This document shows positions 19,755-31,040 of a DNA stretch of 64,000 bases, piece after piece. This DNA is from Gracilaria gracilis (taxonomy: Eukaryota > Rhodophyta > Florideophyceae > Gracilariales > Gracilariaceae), in the NCBI GenBank assembly GCA_030374805.1, contig JARGSG010000075.1, positions 186,001-250,000 on the forward strand, read 5' to 3'. A program made the position numbers and the translations under genes. The notes under the pieces were generated by a model. That model had not been told where the DNA came from, did no database searches, and was given only the letters and a program-made list of their open reading frames with translations. Position 1 is the stretch's first letter. Every line of letters starts with the position of its first letter.

Positions 19755-20042
19755 CCAAATGAGAAATTTGGCTATAGGGGACTTTTGATATTACCAGCAA
19801 TGCTGAAGCCTGAGACTCACTACTATTTCAGGAAGCAAGTCCAAACGCAAGCCACGAAACGGTGAGCATTGAATTACGTAGTTTGCAGAACGCGCAACTG
19901 GTCAGAGAATAAGAAGCCTCGCACTGGGAGGAAGAACTTCGAGGAACGGGAGGCATTCCGGCCAGAGTCTGCTAAGGTCGTGTGCCTGCTCTTTGCGTTT
20001 GCTTGCCCGTAGAGCGCGCCGGTGTACTTCTAGCAGTGTGAC
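19755..20042. other. Short spacer, nothing recognised
   Basis: AT-moderate sequence between the family D remnant and the zinc-finger fragment. I see no gene or repeat here. Confidence 0.4.
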
Positions 20043-20054
20043 CGATCAATAGTT

Positions 20055-20240
20055 GTGCCCACCTGTCCGCATTGCCCGTACAGGACTTCTACTCGACGGA
20101 ATTACAAATCACATGTGCAAACGCATTTACCACCAGAGCAACGCATATTTGGCTGTGCGCTGTGGGAGAGACGTTTTGTTCGAAACCAGACCCTGCGGAT
20201 CCACATAAAGGCTATACACGATTTTAGCTTTAGCGAATGA
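20055..20240 (+). pseudogene. C2H2 zinc-finger protein fragment
   Basis: The 61-codon frame contains one complete C2H2 finger (CPHC, 12 residues, HVQTH), then a second where the His pair is kept (HIKAIH) but the second Cys is lost. C2H2 fingers bind DNA or RNA. The spacing H-X8-C between fingers is longer than the usual linker. The frame begins at a GTG, so the start is probably missing. I read it as a fragment of a zinc-finger gene, host or transposon derived. Confidence 0.5.
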
Positions 20241-21738
20241 ACGCCAGGAGCTAGAGGGTGATTTGAAACCAGTAAGGGATTGTTGAAAGCTTACGGTAGT
20301 AGGTTTTACGGAGCAAAGCAAGACTGTCTGTACACATTTTGGAGTAAATATTTTATTCCTCGTCCATCTAAAGCCAGAAAGGGTGTCAACAGAATAACTA
20401 GTTGTTAAAAGCTACATTCATGGGGACAAAACAACAAATTTAGGTACAAGACATTGCAGCTCGTAGTACGAAGGACGGGCAATTTTATAGTCAAAGGGGG
20501 GACTTCTATGAAAAATATTGCTGTAGCTCTAGAGAATAGCATTTCGAAAATATATGTGAATATGGAAACGGTTGAGGTGCTGTGGTTTTGGATAGTGCTC
20601 TGGTCTGAGACGTGAGTAATCAATGGACACACGAACCCTACATGGGGAGGAAGGGACTTGCCATTGACCAATTCCAAGTGACGAAAAGTTTTGCATCGAG
20701 CCAATGGGTGCAGCCAAAAATTCCTTAATTCCTAGACTGCAAAGCTCCCGACGAATTGAAATGAGACAAGTAAACTGCAAAATTCTTTTCAACCAATGAG
20801 GTGAGTACATTACCCCGTGTCTTTAGAACTTTAGAACTTCTTGGATGGACCCAATGTAGCTCCAGAATCGCTGGCCGCAACTTCACCTCCGCTTGTCTGA
20901 GTACAAACGAAAACAACTGATCGAAGGGAATTTCAATCTTGACCAAGTGCCACTGGAAAGGGCTCAATGCCTGCCCCTTAGACAAGCGAAGGCCATCTGC
21001 CTTTTCTAGGACTTGCACTCAGCCCATCCACCCCAAAGTGAAGATGTACACTACCAAGACCCTGGCGGAAGATGTGGACGATTGCCCGCCGGCGTCGTCG
21101 AGCCTCTCGCTGGTTCCGCTGTTCCAGAGCGCACCGCCTGGGCTAGAAGGCCTTGGCGATTCCATTGTTACCTAATTGTGATTTGCTGCCTAGCTAGCAA
21201 TAAACGCTTTGCGGTTTGCGATGAAACTAAGTTTTGAGAGGCGAAAATGTAAGAAAAGGAAGGATTGTATTCCTTTCGTCCAATCACTTGCTCCTCAACC
21301 AGCACTCGGAGCCACATTCTCCTCACAACTGCCCTCACTACCCGAATACACTGCAAACTAAATAATACTGAACAGTAATGCGGGCAAGAATCGTATCTTT
21401 TGCATCTTGTTAAGCTCTTCATTGCCCGCCTACTGCAGAAGTTAAAGACTCATTCGTTTACACAGTTAGGAAATTCATTTCGCTCTTGTCTCCATAATAG
21501 AAGTCACAGCTTTCACCTCTGAAGCATTTCAGCGCAAACATAAACACACAGCGAAGTGCCTCAAGGTACGGTGCGACTAATGACAAAAAGCAGAGGACCA
21601 TTTACCTAGTTTTTTAAGCTAGAGTACTGAAACCAATTCTTTGTTCATAGCCTTTTTGCTCCAGCTAGAGGTATGCTCGGAAGGATGCTTTGGCAACAAT
21701 GGTACCCCTCGGACTTCATTTCTCGTATCTCACTGCGT
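20241..21738. other. Intergenic, no supported gene
   Basis: Several 70-100 codon frames overlap here on both strands without recognisable motifs. One at 20939-21175 has near-coding composition but no family I know. No repeat structure stands out. Confidence 0.4.
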
Positions 21739-22440
21739 CTACGTGCGAACCGGGCCACCAGCAGCGCCAGCGCCGCCCGTAGCTCCGTTTTGGAACGAAC
21801 CCTGGATCGAGCCACCACCGTTGATAGTTCCGGATGCGCCGTTTGCCACCTCGCCGCTGAACACACCGTTACCACCAGAGATACCACCCGCGTTAAGCGT
21901 ATCACCAGGAGAGCTCACGCCAGGGGCGCCAAAGCCGCCATTGACATTAGCTCCAACGGCAGACGCGGCACCACCAGCTCCTCCGTTGCCACCTGCCGAG
22001 ATTGGGGAGTTAAATGTGGGAAATGGCTGGAAGACGGGGACTGAGAGTACCGTACCGACCGAGCCACCAGCAGCGCCAGCGCCGCCCGTAGCTCCGTTTT
22101 GGAACGAACCTTGGATAGAGCCACCACCGTTGATATTTCCGGTTGCGCCGTTTGCCACGGCCCCGCTGAAGATACCGTTGCCACCAGAGATACCGCCCGC
22201 GTTAAACGTATCACCAGAAGAGCTTACGCCAGGGGCGCCAGAACCGCCATTGACATTAGCTCCAACGGCAGACGCGGCACCACCAGCTCCTCCGTTGCCA
22301 GCTGCCGAGGTGGAGAAGCCGAATGGCGGAATAACTGGCACCACGAATTGACGAACTGTAGATGGTTGTGTGGGCAGAGGGGCAGCGTGTGAAATGGAAG
22401 CCACGGCGGCGAGTACGAATACGGCAACTTTGGCGATCAT
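21739..22440 (-). CDS. Secreted glycine-rich repeat protein
   Basis: ATG at 22440, stop at 21739, 233 residues. Residues 1-19 (MIAKVAVFVLAAVASISHA) form a typical signal peptide, so the product should enter the secretory pathway. The rest is low in charge and rich in Gly, Ala, Asn and Ser, with two tandem copies of a 103-residue unit (DNA period 309 bp). Each has GNGGAGGAASAVGANVNGG, then NAGGISGGNG, then NGGGSIQGSFQNGATGG. Such proteins often end up in the extracellular matrix or cell wall, but no specific function can be given. There is one exon. TATAAAAG lies 124-131 bp upstream. Confidence 0.8.
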   Translation of the reverse strand: MIAKVAVFVLAAVASISHAAPLPTQPSTVRQFVVPVIPPFGFSTSAAGNGGAGGAASAVGANVNGGSGAPGVSSSGDTFNAGGISGGNGIFSGAVANGATGNINGGGSIQGSFQNGATGGAGAAGGSVGTVLSVPVFQPFPTFNSPISAGGNGGAGGAASAVGANVNGGFGAPGVSSPGDTLNAGGISGGNGVFSGEVANGASGTINGGGSIQGSFQNGATGGAGAAGGPVRT

Positions 22441-22563
22441 CTTTGTATATGATTGAAAGTGAAAAAAAGTGCTGTGGTCTTCTGTTGTGGTTATTGTTGT
22501 TGTTCAGAGTGTGTGGGTTGTTGAGATGGCGGTAGAGACGGGGTTCAGAGGGATAGTGGGACC

Positions 22564-22571
22564 CTTTTATA
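22564..22571 (-). promoter_or_regulatory. TATA box of the glycine-rich protein gene
   Basis: TATAAAAG on the minus strand, about 125 bp before the ATG at 22440, which would leave a 5' leader of roughly 90 bases. There is no other good TATA close by. Confidence 0.55.
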
Positions 22572-23930
22572 GATGATGTCGTTCTTGAGGTCGAAAAGAT
22601 GGTGAAGCGCTCGGTGAGCACAACATCATTAGTGCCGTGCTGATGTTCTCCATATTGTCGTAGAATAGCAAATGACTCTGGAAGCTCGAGTGGTTGAACG
22701 ACAGGGGGCAGAGGACGCAAAGAATGACGTAACGCTCGCGTTGCAGCTCTCGAGAGTGCCACGTCTGCGGCAGTAAAATGGCGCAAGTGGAATGGGCCAC
22801 ACCGCACGCACTTGTGAAGCGCTGGGCCGGGCGACACACATGCGCCAGGAGCGCTACCTTCGCGGATGGTGCGCTACTCCAATCAGCAGCGGACAAGTGG
22901 AAACTGCGCTTGAAACACATCGGGGCGAGAATGACAACAAGAACCCGCAAAGGGGTTATCAGCGTAGAAAGGTATCACTGCCTGGGACGCAAGAAACGCG
23001 TTCACTCACCTTTTGACCGGTAGGAGGCTCTGCACACGAAGCGCGGCAGCCGAGGCCCTTTCCCGCTCGTCAGCCATAGCGCCACCATCAGGCGCGCCTC
23101 TTTGGCAGCCAACGTAGAGGGAGACGCCCATTTTTACTAGCTCCGTAAACTAACCCTAACCTGATGTCAGGTCTCGTAGCTTTTGAACTTGCTTTTGTGA
23201 ACATGAGCTGTATGATATTCGATGCATATTTCCATCCTGTTTGCGAACCTCAAAAACTGCCCAGCTCTCCAATTCCAAATTTGCACAGCGTCACGTCGCT
23301 GCTCCCACCCTCTGAAGGCTAATGTAACCAATAGCTGCAACTCAAGCTTCATTGCGTTGTTCTCCTTGTCAACAACAGTGTTCTTCCTCGACATTCTTTT
23401 GTTTCAACAGTTGATCGATAATGATGCGAAGAGGAACTACGTGTACGCGCGCGGCATAGCGAAGAAAAGAAATACACCGGATTTCCAAAAAGGCACACAA
23501 AGATGGTTCCCGAATGTTCTGTAGCTGCTCACAAAGTCTTGTTGTTGATGATGTCGCATGTTACGAGATGCACATTCGTATAGATCGTAGGTAGCGCGTT
23601 GTAGAGGCCTATCTAAAAGTATAAGAAGGCCACCCAGCAGAACCTGGATGACGTCAACCGAAGGGGATTGTTTCTAATTTGCGAATCTGGCAGTAGATTC
23701 AACCGAAAGAGTTAGTTCTTTCTTTCGGAGCCTGCCCCAACAAGTAAAATAAATGCCTGGATCCGGCTCCAACAGCACCAAAACCAGAGGCATCCCCGGA
23801 AGGACATCCGAGATCTTGTGCCTATTCTTTCCCCTGCCTTTGCAAGCGAGCGTACGTGTACCGGGACTACAGTATCCGGTCTTGTTCTCGACCAAACAAA
23901 TGTCGTGACTATCTAAAAAGCGTTGTAGAT
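22572..23930. other. Intergenic, no supported gene
   Basis: Overlapping frames of 70-190 codons on both strands have no motif or biased composition. The GC-rich part (22700-23110) gives way to AT-rich sequence. Confidence 0.4.
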
Positions 23931-24050
23931 TATAAAAGATGAGTCACACGTGCAGAGAACCAGCGCAGAGAGAGCCGGAGTTGCTTTATCGTTCCTTTTT
24001 GGTAATGAGCCCAGAGACAGGGGTCGCGGGTTCAAGTCCCGCCTGGGTTT
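23931..24050 (+). repeat. tRNA-derived SINE-like unit, copy a
   Basis: It begins TATAAAAGATGAG, then CACACGTGCAG, CCAGCGCAGAGAG, GCCGGAGTTGCT (degraded A-box region), and a perfect Pol III B-box GGTTCAAGTCC at 24029-24039, ending GCCTGG. Four more copies or parts lie at 29249, 36628, 36708 and 36941. It is not a plausible tRNA gene: there is no clean acceptor stem or anticodon arm. Confidence 0.65.
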
Positions 24051-24082
24051 AAAAAGACATATGTAACCGTAGAAGAAAGAGT

Positions 24083-24240
24083 CCAAAATATAAGCGGTAC
24101 ATTTACAGGGTGTACCATGTTGTAGGTTTGAACTACCTAAAACCCCATGTTGCTGCTTTAAAATAGGTTTTGCTTTGAGAAAAGCCGTTGAATAGCTCTG
24201 CTTTAGCTCAGCCCGTTTGTGAGTAGGAGCTTTGCTATGG
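24083..24240 (+). repeat. Dispersed repeat R1, copy 1
   Basis: About 155 bp matches 27811-27967 in the same orientation. Shared blocks include GTACATTT, GTACCA-GTTGTAG, TTTAAAATAG, GCTTTGAG-AAAGCC, TTGA-TAGCTCT, TTAGCTCAGCCCGTTTGT and GCTTTGCTAT. Non-coding; type unknown. Confidence 0.65.
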
Positions 24241-24637
24241 AGAACAGCAATCATTGTTAGCCCGACTTAGCATTCACGTACATGAAGTAATATGACCGTA
24301 TTCCCAATGTAGCTTTGCTGGCGCGGCAGCAAGGACGCATCGTGGAAAATAATTTCAGGACAACGTCTGACAAAGAAACGCGCTTGGAGGGATGAATTGA
24401 GGACACTTTGGAGACCATACAAAAGATTGTGTATCATAAGCATGTTTCCATGGGTGAAAACTACTCGTGCATGAAGAGCATTTTGATCACAAGTAGTGAG
24501 GATCTCAAAAAGGTTCTCATCAGAGCCTCTTTTTGCAAGGTCTTTGCAAACAAAGAAGATGCACGATGCGAAGCGGAAGAGGAAGTGGACACAGAGTCTT
24601 GCAGCTGTCATCAAACTTGCCCATACATAACAATCAA
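24241..24637. other. Intergenic, no supported gene
   Basis: Holds the 3' flank of the large minus-strand gene. Frames here are short and without motif. Confidence 0.4.
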
Positions 24638-27082
24638 TTACTCGGATTGGATTGGGTCCGCGTCAAAGTACGAAATGACGCCTTGGTCAGTACCAACACA
24701 TCGGGTCATATCGATCAACCAAGCTTCAGCTCCGCCCCATGGCAGCTTGGCATCTGGAAGCCGCGAAGTTGTCTCAGCTCGAGAGAAAGTATCCTTCATA
24801 TCTTTCCACAAAACTGGTGATTGCGCTTCTTCCTCGCTGAGGTCTCTTGAAATGTCCCGCACGAACTCGTAATTATCCATTCCCGGACGAACAAGCCCCA
24901 CTGCGTCATAATCTGTAAGGTTGGTACTTCTCTGTGCGATCCTTGGAGAGTTTCCATGGCTTGTGAAAACAATTTGCATCTTCTTGTTCCTACACCTCAC
25001 TCGTGTTCGCCAATATCCTCTTCGTTTTGCAACTGCACAAACAAAAGGCTCAATTACAAGGCCGACGAAAGTATTCGTGAATCCACCGCTAATCACAAAG
25101 CTCGCCTTTTCGTGGTCGTTCAACGCCCCCAAATGTTTCTGTGCTAAACCCACGCCGAACAGTTCTTCTGCGATGAGCTGAATGTCTTCTGTTGCATCCT
25201 TTGAGGCTTTCAGTATCTCCTGCTTGAATTCATCATCAGTGGGCATAGGCACCTCATGGTGGAGCGGGCGGACTTCATCTTCGTCATCGCGAGCGAAGAG
25301 TGAACGAGTCAAGTAATCGAGAAACCCGAAAGTCAAATAATTTTTGGTGTACCCTTCAAGCCATACTGGTCCACTTTCCGAGTCCATGACATGAACGTAT
25401 GTGTCGAAAGAGCCTTGTATATAATCATTCCAGCTGTGAATCGCAGCGGCGAAGGTGCCACTGTTTGAAGACCTAGAATCACAAGCAGCCGCGGCCTGGA
25501 GAAGACGAGCCGTTGTGCCCATGAGAACCCAAGGCACTTGAGCGGCGACTGCAACATTATCTGCTGCCGTTATTCGCACAATTTCATTAAGATGAGAAAC
25601 TTCATTAATCGAATCCCACGTAAATAACAATGACCATTCTTCGTCCAAGTTGATGTCTATAGCGTTTCTCTTAGCAGCGGATTGAAAGACCTTCTTCATA
25701 TCCCAGTTCAGGTTGCACTCCGAATGTTTGTACAATTCACAAACCTCAGAGTTGCCTCTGCTTCGGAACAGGGTATAGCCTGACTCTTTTCTCATAGCTA
25801 CTACAAGTGTTGGTGGGTCACTCTTCTTATACATCTTTTCAAGTATATGACGATGATCGGCGGAAACTAAAAGGCCTCGTTTCTCAAAGTCTGCAAGCTT
25901 GGTATCTGTCACCATGCAACCAAAGATATTGCCAGAAGGTCTACAGATCCACCAAGTGAATTTGCCAACAGGGCCCAGCTTGCCCATATAATGGGAAACG
26001 CTCCTAGTACCCACCGGCCAAAGATCGAAGATCCAAGGGTTCCATGCAGTCACTTTGAGGTAGAAATGCTTGTCACGTACAAAGTACTCTCTTTCCGCAA
26101 GTCCAGAGCCCTCTGGAACACGGGAGAACTTAAACATATTCCACAGAACCTCTGTGAAGTCAACGGATGTGACTCTGTCAAAGAAAGCAGAATCTCCGAA
26201 TCTATCCGACCTGCAGGAGACGTGGATTGCCCATTTTTTCATTATGCCGTAATCTTCGTACCAAAAGTCTTTAGTATCCGGTTCTGGCCAATAACCGCTG
26301 AGTACCATGAAAGACACCTTCTCCAAAAGTTCTTTAGCAGAAACGGTCTCCCCGAATTTATTCCTTTCTGCGTTGAAGTCTTCTTGAGGAGAATATGGAA
26401 AGCCTGCCAAAGGATCGAATAACTCAGAGAGCTGGTCTGCTCGAACAAGTCCCCTACCCATTCTTCCTAGAGATCTCTCGGCCTTGATCCACACCCTTTT
26501 CTCCAGCTCGGCGATAGATTGGTTCTTGTTTGTCGAAAGAGCTAATACTGGAAAGTATGCGTAGGGAATGAGACGTGCGTTATACCATCCGAGTTCATTC
26601 TCTTTTCCCTTCAATCGTGCTGAGAGGATCTGATCGCACCAAAGGATGATCTGAGAATGCTCCCCATAGCGTTTGAGAGTGTCAATAGCTTGCTCGAGAA
26701 GCTTCTGATCAGTATCGGACATCTTGGAAACCTTATCCTTCCCATGCTTGTTCCAACGAGTTCTATCTTCATGCCTATAGGATATGGCAATGACCTTCAC
26801 TCCCTCCATCTTCATCAAGTCATCCACCGTTCCCTGAAAGCAGCATTCATCACTTTTTGGTTCGCGCTCCCAGTCACTGATCAGTTGGCGTACGTTCTCT
26901 GCATCTGGTGATATTGGACGCGAAAGTCCCTGACGAGCGCATAAAATGCCCTTTCGGCCCAAGTCAGCACGTACTCGGAGGATGTGTGGTGAGGATCCGG
27001 GATAGTCCAGAATGCTGAACTTCCTTTTCTCCGCAGTAATCTTCTGATTATTCCATATCTGAAACGCTTGTTGTCTTTCCAT
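24638..27082 (-). CDS. Large unknown protein, possible HET-like N-terminus
   Basis: The first ATG is at 27082 (MERQQAFQIWNN), stop at 24638, giving 814 residues in one exon. The frame is open a little further upstream but without an ATG. Residues about 85-180 carry VKVIAISYRHEDR, later HSQIILWCDQILS and a long helix-rich stretch. This recalls the ALSYRWG and WIDALCI motifs of fungal HET (heterokaryon incompatibility) domains, but the match is weak. The rest is Trp and acidic rich without a known motif. No transmembrane segment or signal peptide is seen. Codon use and length argue for a real gene. Function should be treated as unknown. Confidence 0.8.
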   Translation of the reverse strand: MERQQAFQIWNNQKITAEKRKFSILDYPGSSPHILRVRADLGRKGILCARQGLSRPISPDAENVRQLISDWEREPKSDECCFQGTVDDLMKMEGVKVIAISYRHEDRTRWNKHGKDKVSKMSDTDQKLLEQAIDTLKRYGEHSQIILWCDQILSARLKGKENELGWYNARLIPYAYFPVLALSTNKNQSIAELEKRVWIKAERSLGRMGRGLVRADQLSELFDPLAGFPYSPQEDFNAERNKFGETVSAKELLEKVSFMVLSGYWPEPDTKDFWYEDYGIMKKWAIHVSCRSDRFGDSAFFDRVTSVDFTEVLWNMFKFSRVPEGSGLAEREYFVRDKHFYLKVTAWNPWIFDLWPVGTRSVSHYMGKLGPVGKFTWWICRPSGNIFGCMVTDTKLADFEKRGLLVSADHRHILEKMYKKSDPPTLVVAMRKESGYTLFRSRGNSEVCELYKHSECNLNWDMKKVFQSAAKRNAIDINLDEEWSLLFTWDSINEVSHLNEIVRITAADNVAVAAQVPWVLMGTTARLLQAAAACDSRSSNSGTFAAAIHSWNDYIQGSFDTYVHVMDSESGPVWLEGYTKNYLTFGFLDYLTRSLFARDDEDEVRPLHHEVPMPTDDEFKQEILKASKDATEDIQLIAEELFGVGLAQKHLGALNDHEKASFVISGGFTNTFVGLVIEPFVCAVAKRRGYWRTRVRCRNKKMQIVFTSHGNSPRIAQRSTNLTDYDAVGLVRPGMDNYEFVRDISRDLSEEEAQSPVLWKDMKDTFSRAETTSRLPDAKLPWGGAEAWLIDMTRCVGTDQGVISYFDADPIQSE

Positions 27083-27732
27083 ACTCAGTGTGGTGGTGAT
27101 CAGTTGCAATTGTTTCGGCGTTTCAGTGATCAACTACTTGTGACCGCACCACCAAGAGGGAGTAGAACTTGGCTTACCAGGTTTTGTGGAACGGTCTGTG
27201 GCACTGGTTACACGCCTAACCTTATTGAAACTGTGTAACCTGATTTTTAATTATCTGCTTACACATGCGTTCATAACATGAACGTATGTGCATATTTCTA
27301 ATATATCAGAGCTTTTCGAAGGAAGCTTCGAAAAAGAAAACTACCGCAAAGCTCCATTACAAAGAATGGTGTTATCTTTGAAGAATAATCAGAGCCTTGA
27401 GCAGGAAAATTAGTAGAGCCTCCGGAAGAAGCAATGGTATGTTTTCACTTTTTCTTTCTACTTGCTTGTAACAAGTCAATCATAGGAGACAATTTTATGT
27501 TTTAAAAATTGGTCGGTGAAAGTTTGTATTTATTTTTGGTTTTTGGCACAGTTTGAAAGTGTTGTTTACATGGAACTATGGTATTACACACCTCTCTGTT
27601 TAGGACCAAATTGGATCCTACTACGGGTTGTCTCCAAATTATCTGTTTGGAGAGTGGGTTCTTTTCCTTGCATTTTAATTTGTTGGTATGGTAGTGATCT
27701 AATGTAGGGCTTGTCTCCAGAAAGAAAGGAAA

Positions 27733-27755
27733 ATGCGCCGTGTGACACGGCGCAT
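27733..27755. repeat. GC-rich palindrome, copy 1
   Basis: Half-site ATGCGCCGTGT facing its reverse complement, one central base. The same palindrome recurs at 28627-28648 and 36207-36229, and an opened-out version at 59153-59192. Confidence 0.7.
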
Positions 27756-27810
27756 CTATTTAAAAACCTTTATTGCACTGTAATACTTTTTTCAAAAGAA
27801 AAGGGGTTGT

Positions 27811-27967
27811 TCTAAATATAAACAGTACATTTCAAGGTTGTACCAAGTTGTAGTTTAGCATGGCCTAAAAACACCTTGCTGCAGCTTTAAAATAGCTTTC
27901 GCTTTGAGCAAAGCCCTTGATTAGCTCTACTTAGCTCAGCCCGTTTGTTAGCAGAAGCTTTGCTATT
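27811..27967 (+). repeat. Dispersed repeat R1, copy 2
   Basis: Matches 24083-24240 in the same orientation with scattered differences, ending in GCTTTGCTAT in both. Confidence 0.65.
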
Positions 27968-28626
27968 AATTCTGTCATCTGGGAGAGGGAGAAATATGAA
28001 ATACGAAAAACTCTATTTTTCAGGACACACGGATTGGACAATTTTATTAAGAAAAGAAGAAAGCGATTTTGTTATTTGCTATCTGCGATTTCTGGTTGTG
28101 GCATCCTAGCATCTTAAAATACACAAAGACTTATTTTGTTTTCTTATTTTGTTCGGCACACAGTTGTGGACAATTTCAATCAGAAACAAGAAAAAAAACC
28201 TTTTTGTTATTTGCGGTTTGTGATTTCAGGGTCTGCCAATCTGGAATTTGTACAAATTGCGAAATGCATGTGTAACGTTACACGAAATCTTGTTTGTAAA
28301 CATTTTTCACATTATTTTGATGACATTATCAAAACTTTATAACTTTTGGAGCAGAATTGCAACATTTTTAAATTACACAATGTCATGATTGAATGAATCA
28401 ATGTCATTCGTTCATAGCAATAGCAAAGCTCTTTGCCTAGGAGCGTTCGGGTGTCTAAATCTAAAGTATAGCTACTTCAAAAAAATTCTATTTTAAAGCA
28501 GCAAAACTCTTTATTCCAAAAATCGTTCGGTTTAATTTGGTATACATTCGAATTTGGCACGCTTAATCTAAGAAGGGCTTTTTTGTTTCAAAAACAGGAT
28601 GAGAAAGCAATAAAAGTTTGTAAAAA

Positions 28627-28648
28627 ATGTGCCGTGTCACATGGCGCC
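28627..28648. repeat. GC-rich palindrome, copy 2
   Basis: ATGTGCCGTGT then CACATGGCGCC, a slightly decayed version of the palindrome at 27733. A TTGGAGACAA block follows, the reverse complement of the TTGTCTCCA found before copy 1. Confidence 0.6.
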
Positions 28649-29248
28649 TTTTCTCTTCATTTTGGAGACAACCACTACTATGGATCGAGCAATACCGACA
28701 AATTAAAATGGAAGGAAAAAAATATCTCGTATAGCATCATTTTGGATATGTCTCTTCCTTCAACTCCAAATTGTTGCCCGGCCTATAGTCTACTTCTAAG
28801 GCATTGGTCAACAATATGTAGCAAATAGATCGTAGGGGCTTGTGCCCTTGCTTATAAAAGGACCGGCAATTTCAGGAGCAATATTTAACTGCGTATAGTA
28901 ATATCCTGATGTTGATGGGTTTGCATTTAAGTCTAGCTAGGTAGTTGTTCATTTTTGCCTATTTACACTTGCTAATGACCAAAACATCAGTTTTAAATGA
29001 TCTGCAAAACCTTTCAAAGAAGCTCTGCTACCTCCTCCAAAACGATTGCTTTTTCAAGCGCTGATTCAATATTAACTATTTCTCTTGCCCTACAAGTTCG
29101 ATAAATGTGCGCAAAAACTGATGCTAAATCCACCTGACAAATAATGGGGACAACAAGCTTTACAGTCCGGTGGAAGGGTAGAACGGGGACTTTCCAGAAC
29201 CTGTCACAATTATAACAAAGGTGAGGAAATGAGGAAAGGCAAACGATA

Positions 29249-29339
29249 TATATAGAAGATGAGTGACACGCGCAGGAAACCAGCGCAGAGAGCGCCGGAG
29301 TTGCTCAGCTGTTTTTATGATATATCCCAGGAGCAGCGG
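29249..29339 (+). repeat. SINE-like unit, copy b (3' truncated)
   Basis: TATATAGAAGATGAGTGACA, GCAGG-AACCAGCGCAGAGAG and GCCGGAGTTGCTCAGCTG match the other copies. The B-box end is missing. Confidence 0.6.
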
Positions 29340-30544
29340 AAATACTGTACATGATTTTCATTATGATCGAAAAGACCTGTATTATTTTTTGTTTTTAACT
29401 ATAATAGATAAACACGTAGCACAATGCTATAGATTTTTTTTGATATATTTAAATTTCTAAACGAAGATCGACCGATTGTTCGTGCGATCAATCGATCGAT
29501 CAAGATCGGTTTTGTGTTGGTAGATCGGCATTTTTTTCTTTCTTTCCAGATGTTTGCTAGATATATCGCGCAAATGGGCATTCCCTTTTGCGCATTGAAA
29601 CCCCCATCGGCACAATCTTTGAAAAAGCTCTTCATACAATTGAAATATCGCCGATCTAAAACCTGAAAAACTGGCGATTTTAGCAGATATTCGGCGGTGT
29701 AGATCGGCGATTGTCTTCATAAATGCTGTAGATTCCTGTTTTAATCTTGATAAGGCGTTTTTATATGTGCAGAACTATGCGCTTCTCAATTTTCCCAGTG
29801 TGAACATTTTTTTCTTTTTTCTTTCAAACATTTGTTTTATGCGATCGAACAAATTCGATCCAACGAGATCGTTCAAGACCGATTTTCAGGCGATCGTCAC
29901 ATAGTTCATTGCTAATGATGGTGCCGTAATCGTTTTTTTTAGAATTCTTCGCGAGTATGGCTGCAGTACTATCGACTCAAAAGTCTACGAAAAGACCAAA
30001 TTCGATCACACTGCCAGTGGTACCCGACGAGTGTAAGTCGTAGTGAAGATTACTATTCCAATGGAATAGTAAGATCTTGCAGGCGCCTATTCCTGGTCCG
30101 CTGTTATGGCAAACACATCCTTGGTGTTGTATCTCTGCATTGATTTATTGACTTGGACATTTAGGAATATGTGTGGATTTCCAGTTGTTCCCAGGGAACA
30201 ACTGCAAACAAGGAAGCCACACTTTTAAACGATGACCAAGTCCGACAACAAACCCCAGATAGCACATATAGCCTCTCACCATTGTTTAAAATTTGTAAAA
30301 AGTTGAAGTGCGTAAATTAGGTTTGGTTCGAAGTGCACGGAGCGCGAACACGCTCCGTGGCTTAATTAGAATGGAGAAGGTTTTCATTGTGGTCCCAGAC
30401 TGGTAGTCTGCGCTACTATTAAAGGTGCCTGGTCGCGGCAGTCGCGATCAGAGGAGGTCAGAGAGGAGGCACAGAGCCCTTTTCCTGGTGCCGTATCGAT
30501 TCTTTGACCGCTATTTATCAGAAAATCGTCGGGAGGACAAAGTC

Positions 30545-30644
30545 CAGTGCGAACTGTTTCCACGCTTGTCACGGCGCATTTAATTCACAACAGCCAGTGC
30601 GAACTGTTTCCACGCTTGTCACGGCGCATTTAATTCACAACAGC
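30545..30644 (+). repeat. 50-bp tandem duplication
   Basis: Two adjacent identical 50-bp units begin CAGTGCGAACTG and end CACAACAGC. Each contains TGTCACGGCGCATTT, half of the palindrome seen at 27733. Confidence 0.8.
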
Positions 30645-31040
30645 CGACATCATCATTCGAGAACAGAAAATCACTGCGGCTCACGGGATGAACGCCACGC
30701 AATCTTTGTCGTCCTGCTACATCTCGCTCCACTACGTGCTCTTCTGTGTCAGAATTCAGTTCTGTCAGCGAGTGTACAGGTGAAATTCATCACCTAGTTT
30801 TGAGTATTGTCCTCTCTGCCAGTTGTCCAAGTGCAGTCGCATTTGCCTCACGCATCCTGATAATATAGCTTCAGAACAATACCATACGCCAACCGCACAA
30901 CGTGCATTCCATAATGAGCCACACAGCCTGAGGACGCTACTGCGTCCCAAGGACGTGCGGGAAAATGGCCTTTTACATTTTTGTCAGCAACTCGAGCACT
31001 TGTCAAGATCTCTGATCTAAATGTGCTACTTTGTAGAAGA

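Larger units (their letters stand above)
27134..31040. other. AT-rich gene-poor spacer with several repeats
   Basis: Nearly 4 kb without a supported gene. It contains the GC-rich palindrome at 27733 and 28627, repeat R1 copy 2 (27811), SINE-like copy b (29249), a hairpin (30336-30359, CACGGAGCG/CGCTCCGTG), and a 50-bp tandem duplication (30545-30644). Short frames are AT-rich noise. Confidence 0.5.

Noticed and set aside
22256..22837. 193-codon minus-strand frame overlapping the glycine-rich gene start
   Set aside because: Overlaps a better supported gene with signal peptide; composition is not protein-like.
24008..24050. Possible functional tRNA gene
   Set aside because: A B-box is present but no acceptor stem or anticodon arm can be folded, and the unit recurs with deletions, which fits a SINE better.
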